Assembly: GCA_028698305.1 (NCBI GenBank)
Contig: JAQVDN010000006.1
Coordinates: 1-64,000, forward strand
Origin: Candidatus Altimarinota bacterium
Lineage (GTDB): Bacteria > Patescibacteriota > Gracilibacteria > BD1-5 > UBA6164
DNA length: 64,000 nucleotides
Direction: 5' to 3'
Part shown: piece by piece, positions 23,994 to 34,961 of the stretch
Numbering within the stretch: the first letter of the stretch is position 1
Layout: each line of letters begins with the position of its first letter
Made by a program: the position numbers and the translations under genes
The notes under the pieces: generated by a model
Databases searched by the model: none
The model's input: the letters and a program-made list of their open reading frames with translations, nothing else
Told to the model about the DNA's origin: nothing

Positions 23994-25775
23994 CTATTCT
24001 AATTCTTCTTTAATTTCAATATGTAATTCATCAAGTTGCTCCCTGTCAATCACACTTGGTGCATTCATCATCAAATCTTGAGCTTTTCATGATTTTGGAA
24101 ATGCATAAACTTCTCTAATATTATTTTCATCTTTTAATATCATCATAAATCTATCCATACCTATAGCAAATCATCCATGAGGAGGAACTCAATATTGAAA
24201 TGCTTCATACATAGCACCAAATTTATCCATAACTTCTTGTTTTTTTCTACCAACTTTCTCAAAAGCTTTTACAAGAGATTCAACATCATGGTTTCTTATA
24301 GAACCAGAAAGTATTTCAAATCCATTACAAGCTAGATCATATTGAACTGATTGTATTGATAATAAATCATCATTATTAAATGCTTCAATACCTCATTTTG
24401 GCATAGAAAATGGATTATGAGCAAAATCTATTTTACCATTTATATCACTTTCTTCAAACATTGGAAAATCAGTTACCCAACAAAAAGCAAGTGTATTTTT
24501 ATCTGCTAATTCAAACTTATCTCTTAGAGCAAGTCTAACTACATTTAATATTTTTACAGCTTTTAAATATTCATCAGCTGAGAAAAATACTATATCACCA
24601 TTTTTTGGTTGTAATCTAGCCTCCATTTCTTTGATTTCAGCTTCTCACATAAATTTTAATATTGGAGATTTTTTTCCTCCTTCTTCATTATCATCATAGA
24701 TAATATAAGCTAGTCCTTTTGCTCCTGCTTTTTGAGCAACCTTAGTTAGATCATCAATTTCACTTCTAGACATTGATTTACATTCTAATTTAATAGATTT
24801 GATAACTCAACCAGTAGTTGCAACTGATTTAAAAACACTAAATTCACTCTCTAAAAATATATCTGTTAAATCAACAAATTTTAATCCAAATCTTAGGTCC
24901 GGTTTATCAGTTCCATAGTTTTCCATAGATTCTTCATAACTCATACTGTAGAATTTGTTATCCATAACAGTTTTTGGAGAAAGTGAAGCAACTACATCTT
25001 TTATATATGATTCTACCACTGAAAAAATATCAGCTTGTTCAACAAAACTCATTTCACAATCTATTTGATAAAACTCACATGCATGTCTATCCGCTCTAGG
25101 ATCTTCATCTCTAAAACAAGGTGCAATTTGAAAATATTTATCAATTCAACCAACCATCAAAAGTTGTTTGTATTGTTGTGGTGCTTGAGGAAGAGCATAA
25201 AATTTACCTGGATGTAATCTAGAAGGTATAACAAAATCTCTAGCTCATTCTGGACTTGATACAGTAAAAATAGGAGTTTGAACATCTAAAAATTCATGAG
25301 ATGTAAACCAATTTCTAGTATAATTTAAAAATCTTGATCTAAATTCTACATTTTCCAAAGCTTTTCTTCTTCTTAAATCTATATATCTATGTTTGTATCT
25401 TATTTCTTCATTTGCAAGTTCACCATGATCATCTAATTCAAAAGGAGGAGTTTTAGATCTAGATAATAAAGTAGTATTTTTTACTATTACTTCTATTTCT
25501 CAAGTTGCTAAATTAGGATTATTTTGACCTTCTGGTCTACTTCTAACAACTCATTCAATTTGTATTACATATTCACTTCTAAAATCAGAAGCTGTAGAGT
25601 GAGAACTAGCATCATCTTCAGGGTCAAAAACTACTTGAGTTAAACCATATCTATCTCTCAAATCTATAAATATGATACCTCAATGATCTCTTCTATTGCT
25701 TACCCAACCAGATAATTTAACAGTTTCTCAAACATTTTTTAAGTTTAATTCACTACACTTATGAGTTCTTAACAT
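23994..25775 (-). CDS. aspS: aspartyl-tRNA synthetase (bacterial type)
   Basis: Class II synthetase that charges tRNA-Asp (and, in organisms with GatCAB, often tRNA-Asn). The 593 residues have the N-terminal OB anticodon-binding domain ([18 protein letters not shown]), motif 2 in [15 protein letters not shown], a bacterial GAD insertion, the [10 protein letters not shown] block and motif 3 [13 protein letters not shown]. The Trp codons in this block are TGG while conserved glycines nearby are TGA, clear evidence that the two codons are read differently. gatC at 62262 fits a non-discriminating role, but this is inference. The gene has a T-box-like leader. Confidence 0.96.
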
Positions 25776-25798
25776 AAAAATTTTTATTAAAAAAATAA

Positions 25799-25987
25799 AA
25801 AGTATGAAAATATTGTCTTGTTAGATTTTTATTTTCATACTTTCGGTTCAAAATTGTTTTGAAAGGTGCCACCGAATAGTGATTCTTAATTTTATTTTTT
25901 AACGAAGATTTTCGACTTCGCAAGGTTCTACTAAGATAAATCTGTTCTTCCCTGAGCTCGCAGTTGTTTTCTGCTCAAACGCCTATG
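25799..25987 (-). promoter_or_regulatory. T-box riboswitch leader of aspS (candidate)
   Basis: Untranslated RNA just upstream of aspS. At 25842-25876 it has the canonical antiterminator: helix A1 TTCGG/CCGAA (25872-25876 with 25842-25846), the 7-nt bulge TGGCACC (25865-25871, T-box consensus UGGNACC), and helix A2 TTCAAAA/TTTTGAA closed by CAA. The variable bulge base is C, which pairs with a G73 discriminator, the base found in tRNA-Asp. A 14-bp terminator (25799-25812 with 25830-25843, then T-rich) overlaps the 3' strand of A1 by two bases. A hairpin ending CTTCGTTA resembles the upstream F-box. I could not assign Stem I or the specifier codon with confidence. It would raise aspS expression when tRNA-Asp is uncharged. 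Confidence 0.72.
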
Positions 25988-25992
25988 AGTGC

Positions 25993-26020
25993 ATTATAAT
26001 TTTATTAAAAAAAAATGCAA
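25993..26020 (-). promoter_or_regulatory. sigma70-type promoter of the aspS leader
   Basis: On the minus strand TTGCAT (26015-26020), a 16-bp spacer and a perfect TATAAT (25993-25998). Transcription would start near 25986, giving a leader of about 210 nt before the aspS ATG. Confidence 0.7.
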
Positions 26021-26125
26021 GAGTATTTTAAAAAATATTTTTACATATAATCAAGTCATTTTTCTTGAAACTTACAAGTACATATAGTAAAATAATATTA
26101 TATTTAATTTTAATAATACGATTAT

Positions 26126-27289
26126 ATGACAAACTTGTTTTATGAGATATTTAACAAAAAAGTTGAATTAACACCTGAATTAGTAAAAAACTTTTTAGCT
26201 GAAGCTGAAAAATTATTTAATAAATTTAAAGTTGATAATGATGTAGATAACTTACTAATATTAAAAAATAAAATAGAACATTTACTAGAAGAAAAACTTA
26301 AAAATTTAACTGCAAAAGAGAAAAAAGAATATAATGATATAGATGATTTTTTAGATAAAATAAATGAATATCTTGAAGATTTAGTAAAACAAGCAAATAA
26401 AAAAGAACTTGTAGATGTAGTAAAAGAAATAGATAAAACATATAGAAAATGTGATGATGTAAAAGATGAAGATAAACATAAATTTTCAAAAGTTTGTATA
26501 AAAAAATCTACAATAGAATATGAAAAAGAATTGATAGAATTACAAGTTGAATTATTAAAATTACAAAAACATATAAAAGAAACAGGTCAAAAACTATTAC
26601 TAATTTTTGAATGAAGAGATGCAGCTTGAAAATGAAGTACAATTAAAAGATTTACAGAATACTTAAATCCTAGATGAGCAAGAGTTGTCGCACTTGAAAA
26701 ACCAAGCGAAATAGAAAGAACTCAATGGTATTTTCAAAGATATATAAAACACTTACCTGCAGGATCTGAAATGGTATTTTTTGATAGATCATGGTATAAT
26801 AGAGGTTGAGTTGAACCTGTAATGTGATTTGTCTCAAAAGAAAAATATGAACAATTTCTTGATGATGTTCCAAAATTTGAAAAAATGCTTGTAGAATCTG
26901 GTATAAAAATAATTAAATTTTATTTTTCTGTATCAAAAGATGAACAAAAAGCTAGATTTGATTCAAGAGAATTTAATCCACTAAAACAATATAAATTATC
27001 ACCTATTGATAAGTTTTCTCAACAATTATGGGATAAATATTCACTAGCTGAATATAATAATTTTAAAAATACTCATCACAAAGATGCTCCATGGGTTATT
27101 ATAAATAGTGATGATAAGAAAAAAGCTAGATTAAATGCAATAAAATATGTATTAAATCAATATGATTATCCTGAAAAAATAGAAGCTAAAAAATTAAAAC
27201 TTGAAAAAAATATAGTTTTAGATTGAAAACAAAAAGTAAAAGAACTTGAAAAACAAATAAATCTAGAAGAAGATTTATTTGAACAATAA
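26126..27289 (+). CDS. ppk2: polyphosphate kinase 2 family protein
   Basis: Transfers phosphate between polyphosphate and nucleotides. The 387-residue protein has a helical N-terminal extension of about 140 residues, then the PPK2 domain: Walker A FEGRDAAGKGSTIKR, the lid [23 protein letters not shown], Walker [19 protein letters not shown], and the conserved [15 protein letters not shown] and [18 protein letters not shown] segments. The P-loop is cut by TGA codons read as Gly. Single-domain length plus an N-terminal extension fits class I/III enzymes; class and nucleotide preference cannot be settled by eye. For a cell with sparse energy metabolism, polyphosphate-driven NTP regeneration is plausible (inference). 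Confidence 0.93.
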
Positions 27290-27318
27290 AAAAAATAAGC
27301 CTACGGCTTATTTTTTTT
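27288..27318. terminator. bidirectional terminator between ppk2 and lexA
   Basis: AAAATAAGCC-TAC-GGCTTATT stem flanked by A and T runs, between convergent genes. Confidence 0.85.
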
Positions 27319-27323
27319 ATTGT

Positions 27324-27953
27324 CTAAAAACTAAATACATCAACAACTTTTCAATTTACCATTATATTATCATCTTCTGATAATATAATAGGTTTATGAT
27401 ATGTATCATTTGATTCTGGTAAAAGATAGATCAAATCTGTATCTCTTTTATATTTTTTAAGAGTAGCTGATCAATTAACTAAAAATAAAAATGCATCACT
27501 ATTATTTAATGTAGTATCATCTTTTTTTATAAGAACATAACTACCATTTTCTATAGTTTTTCATTTTACTTGAAAATTGTTCATAGAAGTACCTTCTACC
27601 TTCAAAATAAAATAATTTTTTTCATCTCATGAAATGATTTTTTTAGAAATAGGTAGAACTCAATAACCAGCTTCAACCGCATCTACAAGTGGAGTTCAAG
27701 CATTAGCATATCATAAAATAGGTATATTCATAGTAGTTTGAAAACCGATGCTATTTCATAAATTGATAGATCTATAACCTCTACCTCTAGTTAAAAATCA
27801 CTTTTTTTCTAAAGCTTCAAGATACTGAACAACTCATCTCTTTGATTTTTGATTTAGTAACAAAGTAAGTTCTTCAATAGTTGGAGATTTTGCATTTTCT
27901 CAGATATATTTTGTTATAATATCTAATACATATTGTTGTTTTTCTGTTAACAT
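27324..27953 (-). CDS. lexA: LexA repressor (SOS response)
   Basis: Self-cleaving repressor of DNA-damage genes. The 209 residues contain an N-terminal winged helix-turn-helix (LTEKQQYVLDIITKYI, SPTIEELTLLL, VVQYLEALEKK), the cleavage site Ala-Gly in GYANAGTP, and the peptidase domain with the nucleophile Ser in LKVEGTSM and the general base Lys in ATLKKYKRD. All key residues are present, so RecA-stimulated autocleavage is expected. The gene is in front of an own promoter with a palindrome over the -10 box. Confidence 0.93.
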
Positions 27954-27973
27954 ATTTTTATACTAAAAAATAA

Positions 27974-28010
27974 TATATACTGAGTATATACTCATTTTTT
28001 CTATTGTCAA
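27974..28010 (-). promoter_or_regulatory. lexA promoter with overlapping palindromic operator
   Basis: On the minus strand TTGACA (28005-28010), 16-bp spacer and TATACT (27983-27988). The -10 box lies inside two overlapping perfect palindromes, TATATAC-TGA-GTATATA (27974-27990) and GAGTATATACTC (27982-27993). These fit an autoregulatory LexA operator in position, but their sequence is unlike the E. coli or B. subtilis SOS boxes. The -35 box is inside the 3' end of the upstream gene. Confidence 0.6.
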
Positions 28011-28393
28011 ATATTTTTTTCACTATTTTTTAATATATCATTTACATGATTTTTAACTTCTTTTTTAAAAATTTTTTCCTCATCCTTTAATATATCTTTA
28101 ATATGAATTCTTATATCATTTATCTTATGTCTGATAATATGTTTATTATGCAAATTCATAAAAAGATAAACTATACTTTTTCTCATCTTAATAACATGCC
28201 TTATTTTACTTGGAGAAACAACAAGTATAATTCAAACTATAAGTATAAAAATACCAACAAAGAGTGAACCTGGAAAAAGTGGTAATATTATTGGAATAAT
28301 AGAAATAACTATAAAAAATATACCAAAAAATAACCTAATAATAAAAGGTAATTTTAATGCAAATCTAAGAGATTTTAAAATCCTATACTCCAT
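28001..28393 (-). CDS. small membrane protein, PGPGW-like
   Basis: A 130-residue protein with two adjacent hydrophobic helices around the segment IPIILPLFPGSLFVGIFILI, then LVVSPSKIRHVIK; this helix-PLFPG-helix arrangement is that of the short PGPGW/YqjA-C-like membrane family, function unknown. The C-terminal 65 residues are charged and helical (KDILKDEEKIFKKEVKNHV). Its stop codon is TAG, close to the lexA -35 element, so the two genes are packed but separately promoted. Confidence 0.72.
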
Positions 28394-28545
28394 TTTTGAC
28401 CACAAAATAGATAATAATAAAATATATCATATAATAATAAATATAATTTTAAAAACAAGTAAAAAGAAATTAATTAATAAATATTTGATTTAAAAATAAA
28501 ACTTAATAAAATTGCGAAATATTTTAACATTAATATTTTTAATAA

Positions 28546-29442
28546 ATGAAAATATGGATACTAGATTCAGAAAGAAATAAAAATGTTTATTGAGCAAAAA
28601 GGATTTTAGAAGAAGCAGAAAAAAGAAATATAAAAGTAGAATATATCTCTATTGAGGACATAGAATTAATAATTGATTGAAATTTTGAAGAAAGACTTTT
28701 TATAAAAAATGAAAAAATCATTCTTCCAGATATAATCATACCTAGAGTTGATTCATCATATCAAATAAAATCAATAATTGATTTTTTTGAAAAATCATGA
28801 AAAATAATTATTAATAGCAACGAATCTAGACTTTTAGCTAATGATAAATTTTTATCTCTTCAAAAATTAGCAAATTTTAAATTACCTGTACCAAAAACTG
28901 TTTTATTAAAATGAAGACCAAATATTGATTTTATAGAAAAACAACTTAATTATCCAATTATTTTAAAAAAACTAGACTGAGCTGCTTGAAAATGAATAAT
29001 TAAAGTAGATGATAGATGAGAATTAGAAGATATTCTAGAAATGCTTGAAGAAAGCTTATATAAATTAAATAAGGTTCTAATATTACAAGAATATATTTGA
29101 GAGAAAGCAGGAATGGATTTAAGAATATTTGTTGTTTGAGGTAGGATAATATGAAGTATGCTTAGAAAATGAAAACCCTGAGATTTTAAGGCAAATTATT
29201 CATGATGAGGTTCAACTCATAATTATGAACTAAATCAAATAGAAGAAATATTGGCTTTAGAAGCTGCAAAAGTAGTATGACTTGATATAGCATGAGTTGA
29301 TCTTCTATTTGATAAAGATAATTGATATAGGATCTGTGAAGTTAATGCTTCACCTTGATTTGAATGACTAGAAAAAGCAACTTGATTAAACATAGCTTGA
29401 GAGATACTTAATTATATAGAAAATAGATATTTTATTAAATAA
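28546..29442 (+). CDS. rimK: RimK-type ATP-grasp ligase
   Basis: ATP-dependent carboxylate-amine ligase; RimK adds glutamates to ribosomal protein S6, and relatives make other peptide-like bonds. The 298 residues show the RimK layout: NDKFLSLQKLANFKLPVPKT, the ATP-binding lysine in YPIILKKLDGAAGKG, QEYIGEKAGMDLRIFVVGG, GDFKANYSGGGST, and the metal-binding end AGVDLLFDKDNGYRICEVNASPG. Gly codons in the glycine-rich loop are TGA. Substrate is not certain. A PhnA-like gene follows 9 bases later and is likely cotranscribed. Confidence 0.85.
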
Positions 29443-29451
29443 TCAGAAATT

Positions 29452-29739
29452 ATGGCAAAAGATTATAACGACATAGATTGGGATAATTGGTCTTATGATG
29501 AAAATGATGATTGAAAATGATTTTTATGAGATGAAGAAGAAGAACATATAGTAAAAGATGCAAATTGAAACATATTAAAAGCTTGAGATACAGTTATCGC
29601 TATAAAAGATTTACCAGTTAAATGAGGGCAAAATATAAAAAGATGAGATAAATTTACAAAAATAAAATTAACTGATGATCCTGAACTTATAGAGTCTTGA
29701 AATATGGTTTTAAGAACTGAGTTTTTTAAAAAAATATAA
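29452..29739 (+). CDS. PhnA/YjdM-like C-terminal domain protein
   Basis: A 95-residue acidic protein. From about residue 36 it follows the PhnA C-terminal (KOW-like) domain: VKDANGNILKAGDTVIAIKD, then LPVKGG, and a closing NMVLRTEFFKK. The zinc ribbon that precedes this domain in typical PhnA proteins is missing and replaced by an acidic, Trp-containing N-terminus (DYNDIDWDNWSYDEND). Despite the family name, a role in phosphonate use is not established. Downstream of rimK. Confidence 0.75.
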
Positions 29740-29775
29740 AAAAACAATTCCAAATTAATTTGGAATTGTTTTTTT
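29738..29775. terminator. bidirectional terminator after the PhnA-like gene
   Basis: Near-perfect hairpin AAAACAATTCCAAATT / AATTTGGAATTGTTTT with A and T runs, between convergent genes. Confidence 0.85.
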
Positions 29776-29776
29776 A

Positions 29777-30610
29777 TTACCAATCTTTTTTATTATCATC
29801 TTCAAGTAAAGAGTTATTGAAAAAACTTTCAAATATATCCATATTTTCTCACTCATAAACTTTGTTAAATCAATCACTATTATAATTTTGTTCTTTTTTT
29901 AACATCTCTTTATATTCTTCTATTGCTTTAGCTTGTTCTCATGTTAATTTTGATTCTTGATTTTCTTGTAGATTTTCGCCAGATTCACCTTCATTTTTAT
30001 TTTCTGTATCTCAATCTTGATTATTTTTTTCATTGTTTTCTTGAGTATTTCAATCATTTGAAGAAGTATTTTTCTGGTCACCTTCACTAGATTTTTCTTC
30101 ATTTTGTTCTTGTGAATTAGAATTATCTTCTTGTGATTTTTCACTTGAATTATCTTTATTATTTTCTAAATTTTTTATTTTATCTAAAACAAAATCATAA
30201 TTTGATTTTGTTTCCATATCATAAAATAAATTAAGTGCTTTTTCATAAAATTTTAGAGACATTTCAAAATATTTTAAACTATTTTCTAAATCTTTTTCTC
30301 AAATCCTATAATAAGCATTTCAAAGATTATGATTTGTTCTAAAAAGTAACTCTTTAGAAGCATATTCTCAAACTTTCTCAAAGTATTTTATAGCAGAATC
30401 ATAATTTCATTTTACATAATTTATATTTCATAAATTATAATTTCCAGCATCATTATCTGCTTTTGTAAAATAATTTATAGATTTTTCTAAATCTTGTTTT
30501 GAGTAATATTTATCTCATAAGTAATTATAATAATAAGATCTTATATGAGATAAATTTATCAAAAAAAATATAAATAAAAACAAGAAAATTAATCAGATTT
30601 TTTTTATCAT
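29777..30610 (-). CDS. TPR-containing BatC/BatE-like protein
   Basis: Last gene of the MoxR/Bat operon. The 277 residues start with a membrane helix (IGLIFLFLFIFFLINL), followed by about four TPR-like helix pairs (YYNYLGDKYYSKQDLEKSI, NYNLGNINYVKGNYDSAIKYFEKV, RTNHNLGNAYYRIGEKDLENSLKYFE), and a low-complexity acidic C-terminal tail rich in Glu, Asn, Ser and Gln. This layout matches BatC/BatE, thought to act as the scaffolding partner of BatA/BatB. Its ATG overlaps the end of batB by 7 bases. Confidence 0.85.
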
Positions 30611-31611
30611 CTTTTATTTAATAAAGAATAAATTTTATTTTCAGTAAAATAAATAAGTAAAAATATAACAAAAAATATAAAACTTATATTGGAAAAATAA
30701 CGAGACAAATCACTTTTAACACTTAAATTTGTTTGTAAAACCTTTTTTTCTATATCTTTCATATAATTTGTAAAATCATTTATACGAGCATAAGAATCAA
30801 GTTTTATATAATTTCAAGAAAAAAGATTTGATATATATTGCAAATTTTCTTCATTTAATTTACTTATAACAAACTCTCATAAATAAGTTTGATAATTTAT
30901 CCTACCAAAAACATCTGTTCAAGTTATTATTTTTCATCATTTTTCACTTCATATTCAAGCAACAAAAACCTTAATTTTATCATCATAGTTTAGTTTTTCC
31001 AAACTTCATAAATCTGAATCTTCTCATCAATCACTTATCAAGATAACTGCTCATGAATTATTATCTGTATAATCTAATCTATTAAAAGCAAGTTCCAAAG
31101 CCTTTGTAAAATTTGTTCACTGACTAGTTAAATTTCTATAATCTACATTTTTAAGTACTCCTAAAAATATATCTATATCTGTTGTTAACGGCAAACTTGA
31201 AACTGCATCTCATGAAAATATAACAAGAGAATATCTATTTTCCTTATTATTTATAACAAAATTTCAAATTGCTTCTTTTGCAAAATCCAGTCTTGTATAA
31301 GTATTGTCACTGCTTATATCTGCAACATTCATAGATTTACTTACATCTAAAACAAAAACTATATCTATAGCTTTTGAATCTTGTGTCATTTGTACATCTC
31401 ATCTTGGTCAAAATAAACTAAGAAACAAGATAAAAAATGAATAAAGTAAAAATAAGTATTTTATAAAAAAATACTTTGGAATAGATAACTTTTTAAAATT
31501 TAAATTTAGTAAAGATTGTTTTTTATAAAATAAAAAAAATAAATAAAAAACAATACTTATTACCAAAACAAAAGTTAAAATAGAAATGATATTTATATTT
31601 GTAAATTGCAT
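30604..31611 (-). CDS. batB: BatB-like VWA-domain membrane protein
   Basis: A 335-residue protein with two N-terminal membrane helices, a von Willebrand factor A domain and a C-terminal membrane helix, the BatA/BatB architecture. The metal-ion-dependent adhesion site is complete: DVSKSMNV (DxSxS), the Thr in SQGTNFTKAL, and Asp in LISDGGED. It binds Mg/Mn and probably forms a periplasmic or extracytoplasmic complex with BatA. Its end overlaps the TPR gene. Confidence 0.87.
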
Positions 31612-31613
31612 TT

Positions 31614-32621
31614 TTAATCTAGATTACTTTTTATTTCTGGCTTATTTATAGTCAAAAGTATAAATAAAAACAATAAAATCAATAGTATAATAACAAAATA
31701 AGTATAACTTGGAGAATAATTATTTTGTTTTTCAACCTCTATCAAACTTTTTTCAAGAGTTTCCAATTTTTTGAATATATTTTCAAAAACTAAATCATCT
31801 GTTGCTTTAAAATATTGTCACGAAGTATTATTTGAAATCTCTATAAGTGTTTTATCATTTAGTGGTGGAACTTTTGCAGTTTGCAAGAATGGTCAGTTAT
31901 AATAAGAAATTGTTCCTCCTTCAGGGCTTCATATACCAATAGTATAGATTTTTATATTTTTTTCTTTACTACTTAGAGAAGCCAAAACTGGGTCAACTCA
32001 AGTATTTGCATCTCAATCTGTCAAAAGTATGATAACTTTTTCTCTATCTTTATGAGATTCATCTTTTTCAAAAAGTGTTTCTCACATCAAAATAGCATCT
32101 CAAATAGCTGTTCATCAAAGATAAGAATTATTTTGATTTATAGTTGTTGTATTTGTATTTGATATAGTTTCTTTAAGTATACCATAATCAAAAGTAAGTG
32201 GTATACTTGTAAATGGTTTTCAAGCAAAAACAACAAGTCATAATCTATTTGTCTCTTGAGATGAAATAAATTCATTTAAAACTTGTTTTGCCTTTTCTAT
32301 TCTGGTTGGAGTCAAATCAGTTGCTTCCATGCTATTTGATACATCCAAAATTAAAACTATATCTATACCATTTTTTGATATATTTTCTTTAACTGAAACT
32401 GTATTTGGATTGGCAAGGATTATAACATAAAAGAAAAATATAAAACTAAGTAAGATAAGTTTTACATAAAAAGAAAAAATATTTTTTTTATAAGTACTTT
32501 TTATATCTGAAAAAAATGAAAAATTTATTCATTTTTTTTGTCTACTATAATAAAAATAAATTATAAAAGGCAAAAAAAGTAAGAGTAAAAAATATTTTTG
32601 ATTTAAAAATTCTAAGTTCAT
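31614..32621 (-). CDS. batA: BatA-like VWA-domain membrane protein
   Basis: A 335-residue paralogue of the next gene with the same topology (N-terminal helices, VWA, C-terminal helix ending near EIKSNLD). MIDAS residues are in LILDVSNSMEATDL, GGTAIGDAIL and LLTDGDANTG. The pair batA-batB directly after moxR and DUF58 is the textbook order of aerotolerance operons. The gap to batB is 2 bases. Confidence 0.88.
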
Positions 32622-32623
32622 AT

Positions 32624-33085
32624 TTATTTATTAGAAGTTAGCTTAACTAAATTTTCATATATTTCTTTTTTTTCATAATTTTCTAGTATCTGTTCCCTAT
32701 ACTCTTTAAAATATATCTCTTTTAAAAATGATATTTCTTCTTTTTTCAAATCAAGAGAAACTATTTCATCTAGGGTAAGTTTTGAAAAATCTCTATATTT
32801 TTTTTCTTGTTCTAAATAACTTCTAAAAAGATGATTCACTTCTCTTATAAAATCTTTTGAATCAAGATAATCATATTTTTCTCAAAATAATAGGATTAAA
32901 GATCTAAAATCCATAAAAACTTGTTCTTTTTCCTCTATCATTTCATTTTTTATTTTATTTTTCTTATTTAAAAAATATATAACAAAAAAGGAAAAAACTA
33001 AAAAAACTACTACAAAAAAAATAGTATTAAAATATGAAATTACAGAACCTAAAAATAAGTTTTTTATATCATAAATATCACTCAT
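32624..33085 (-). CDS. small membrane protein of the Bat operon
   Basis: 153 residues: one transmembrane helix (TIFFVVVFLVFSFFVIYFL) followed by a charged helical cytoplasmic domain with many Glu and Lys. This position, between DUF58 and batA, is taken in other genomes by a DUF4381-like protein; I see a similar size and topology but no decisive motif. It is spaced 2 bases from batA. Confidence 0.72.
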
Positions 33086-33091
33086 AACAAT

Positions 33092-33946
33092 TTATTTTTT
33101 AAAAAATAACAATAATTCTTTAAATATATCCATTTTAGTATCTAGATATTTATACTTTATTCAAGTTTTAGTCAAAAGTTCTCAAAATCTATTTATCTTA
33201 TCATATCTAATTTTTTTATAAGAATCTATTTTTGATTTATCTTTTAATGAAATATTTAAAAAATCATTATTTAAATTCAAAGTTAGATTTAATCAACTAT
33301 TTGATAAATTATTTTCAAAATAATCAAAGATATTTATATAGATAATCTCATTTTTAAATCAAAGTAATTTTATATCTTTTTCTATATCAGTATTTAAATC
33401 ATCGCTTATTATAAACACAAGTGTATTTGAAAGTGAAATCTTATTTAGATATGATATAGCTTTTTTAGTTCTATTTTCATCAAATGTTTTTATATTTTTT
33501 TTATTTTCTAAAAAAGAAATAACTTTAAATATATTTCAAAATCATTTTTTAAAAGGAAAAAATATATTTTCTTCTCCATCATAAAGTAAAGCTCATATAC
33601 TATCTCATGATTTATTTGAACTACTAGACAATATAAAAAAAACTTCCTCTAAAATATCTTTTTTTGATTTTTCAAAAACTCAAAAATCTATATTTTTATT
33701 TATATCTATAACAAATAAAACCTTTAAATCCCTAGTCTCTTCATATATTTTAACATAGGTTTTTTGAGTTCTATTACTTGCTTTCCAATCTATATTTTTA
33801 AGTGGATCTCAAATATTGTATTCTTTATGTTCCAAAAAATCTATTCAAGTTCACTTAAAATTACTTTTATACAATCAAAAAAAACTATCTCACAAAGATT
33901 TAGTTAGATTAAAATCAAGTAATTTTATTTTTTTTGATATATTCAT
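33092..33946 (-). CDS. DUF58 domain protein
   Basis: 284 residues. The family signature YNIGDPLKNIDWKASNRT (consensus YxxGDxxRxIDWxxxAR) is clear, with the VWA-like core around it (VLFVIDINKNIDFG, LVFIISDDLN). The N-terminal helices found in some DUF58 proteins are absent, so it is probably a soluble MoxR partner. Conserved glycines (GDP) are TGA codons. Third gene of the moxR operon. Confidence 0.86.
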
Positions 33947-33961
33947 AATTAATAAAAAATA

Positions 33962-34942
33962 TTAAACTATATCTATACTATTCAATATATTTTGTACAAT
34001 TTGATTTTCACTTATATCATCAGCCATAGCCTCATAACTCAAAACAATCCTATGAGATAAACATGAATTTGCTATACTTTTAATATCTTCTGGAATAACA
34101 AAACTTCTATTATTCATAAGTGCTACTACTCTAGAAGCAGACAATAAAGCCAATCAAGCTCTAGGAGAAACTCAAAAACTTATATATTTTTTTAGATTAG
34201 AAATATCGTATTTTTCTGGATTTCTAGTTGCATCAACTATGTTTGTAACATACTCAATTATACTATCTGAAATAAATATCTTTGAAACCAAATCTTGAAT
34301 TTCAAAAATCTCTTTTTTTGTCATAACTCTTTCTATTTCTTCAACTTCTTGAGTAAGAATTTTTTTATACATAGTTTTTTCATCATCACAATTCGGATAA
34401 GAAACATTTACTTTTAGCATAAATCTATCTAGTTGTGCTTCAGGTAATTTATAAGTTCCTGCTTGTTCTATAGGATTTTGAGTTGCCATAACTATAAATG
34501 GGCTATCTAGAAAAAAAGTATCATTTCATATAGTTATATGTTTTTCAGCCATAGCTTCTAAAAGTGCAGATTGTACTTTTGAAGGAGCTCTGTTTATCTC
34601 ATCTGCTAATATAAAATTATTAAAAATAGGTCCTTTTTTTATCTCAAAATTATTTGTTTTAGTATTGTATATTTCACTTCAAATCAAATCACTTGGTAAT
34701 AAATCTGGAGTAAATTGTACTCTATTGAAACCAAGATCCAGAGTTTTACTCAAACTGTCAACTGTAAGAGTTTTTGCAAGACCTGGAACTCATTCAACTA
34801 AGATATGTCATTTTGCAAAAAGTCCTATAAGTAAACTATCTATCAAATTTTCTTGTCAAACTATCTTTTTTGAAAGTTCTGTTTTTATTTTTTTTATCTT
34901 TTCATAAGAATTTATAATATTTTCTTGAGATATATTTTCCAT
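33962..34942 (-). CDS. moxR: MoxR family AAA+ ATPase
   Basis: A 326-residue AAA+ chaperone that acts on VWA-protein partners. Walker A is in [13 protein letters not shown] (family form GxxGxxKT), Walker B in [23 protein letters not shown], sensor 1 in [26 protein letters not shown], and the C-terminal lid contains [20 protein letters not shown]. Length is normal. It probably remodels the membrane BatA/B complex encoded downstream. Confidence 0.94.
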
Positions 34943-34961
34943 TTTATTTAAAATTATAAAA

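Noticed and set aside
25799-25987. 6S RNA, SRP RNA or tmRNA as alternative to the T-box
   Set aside because: None of their conserved elements are seen, whereas the UGGNACC bulge between two helices and a following terminator next to aspS fit a T-box.
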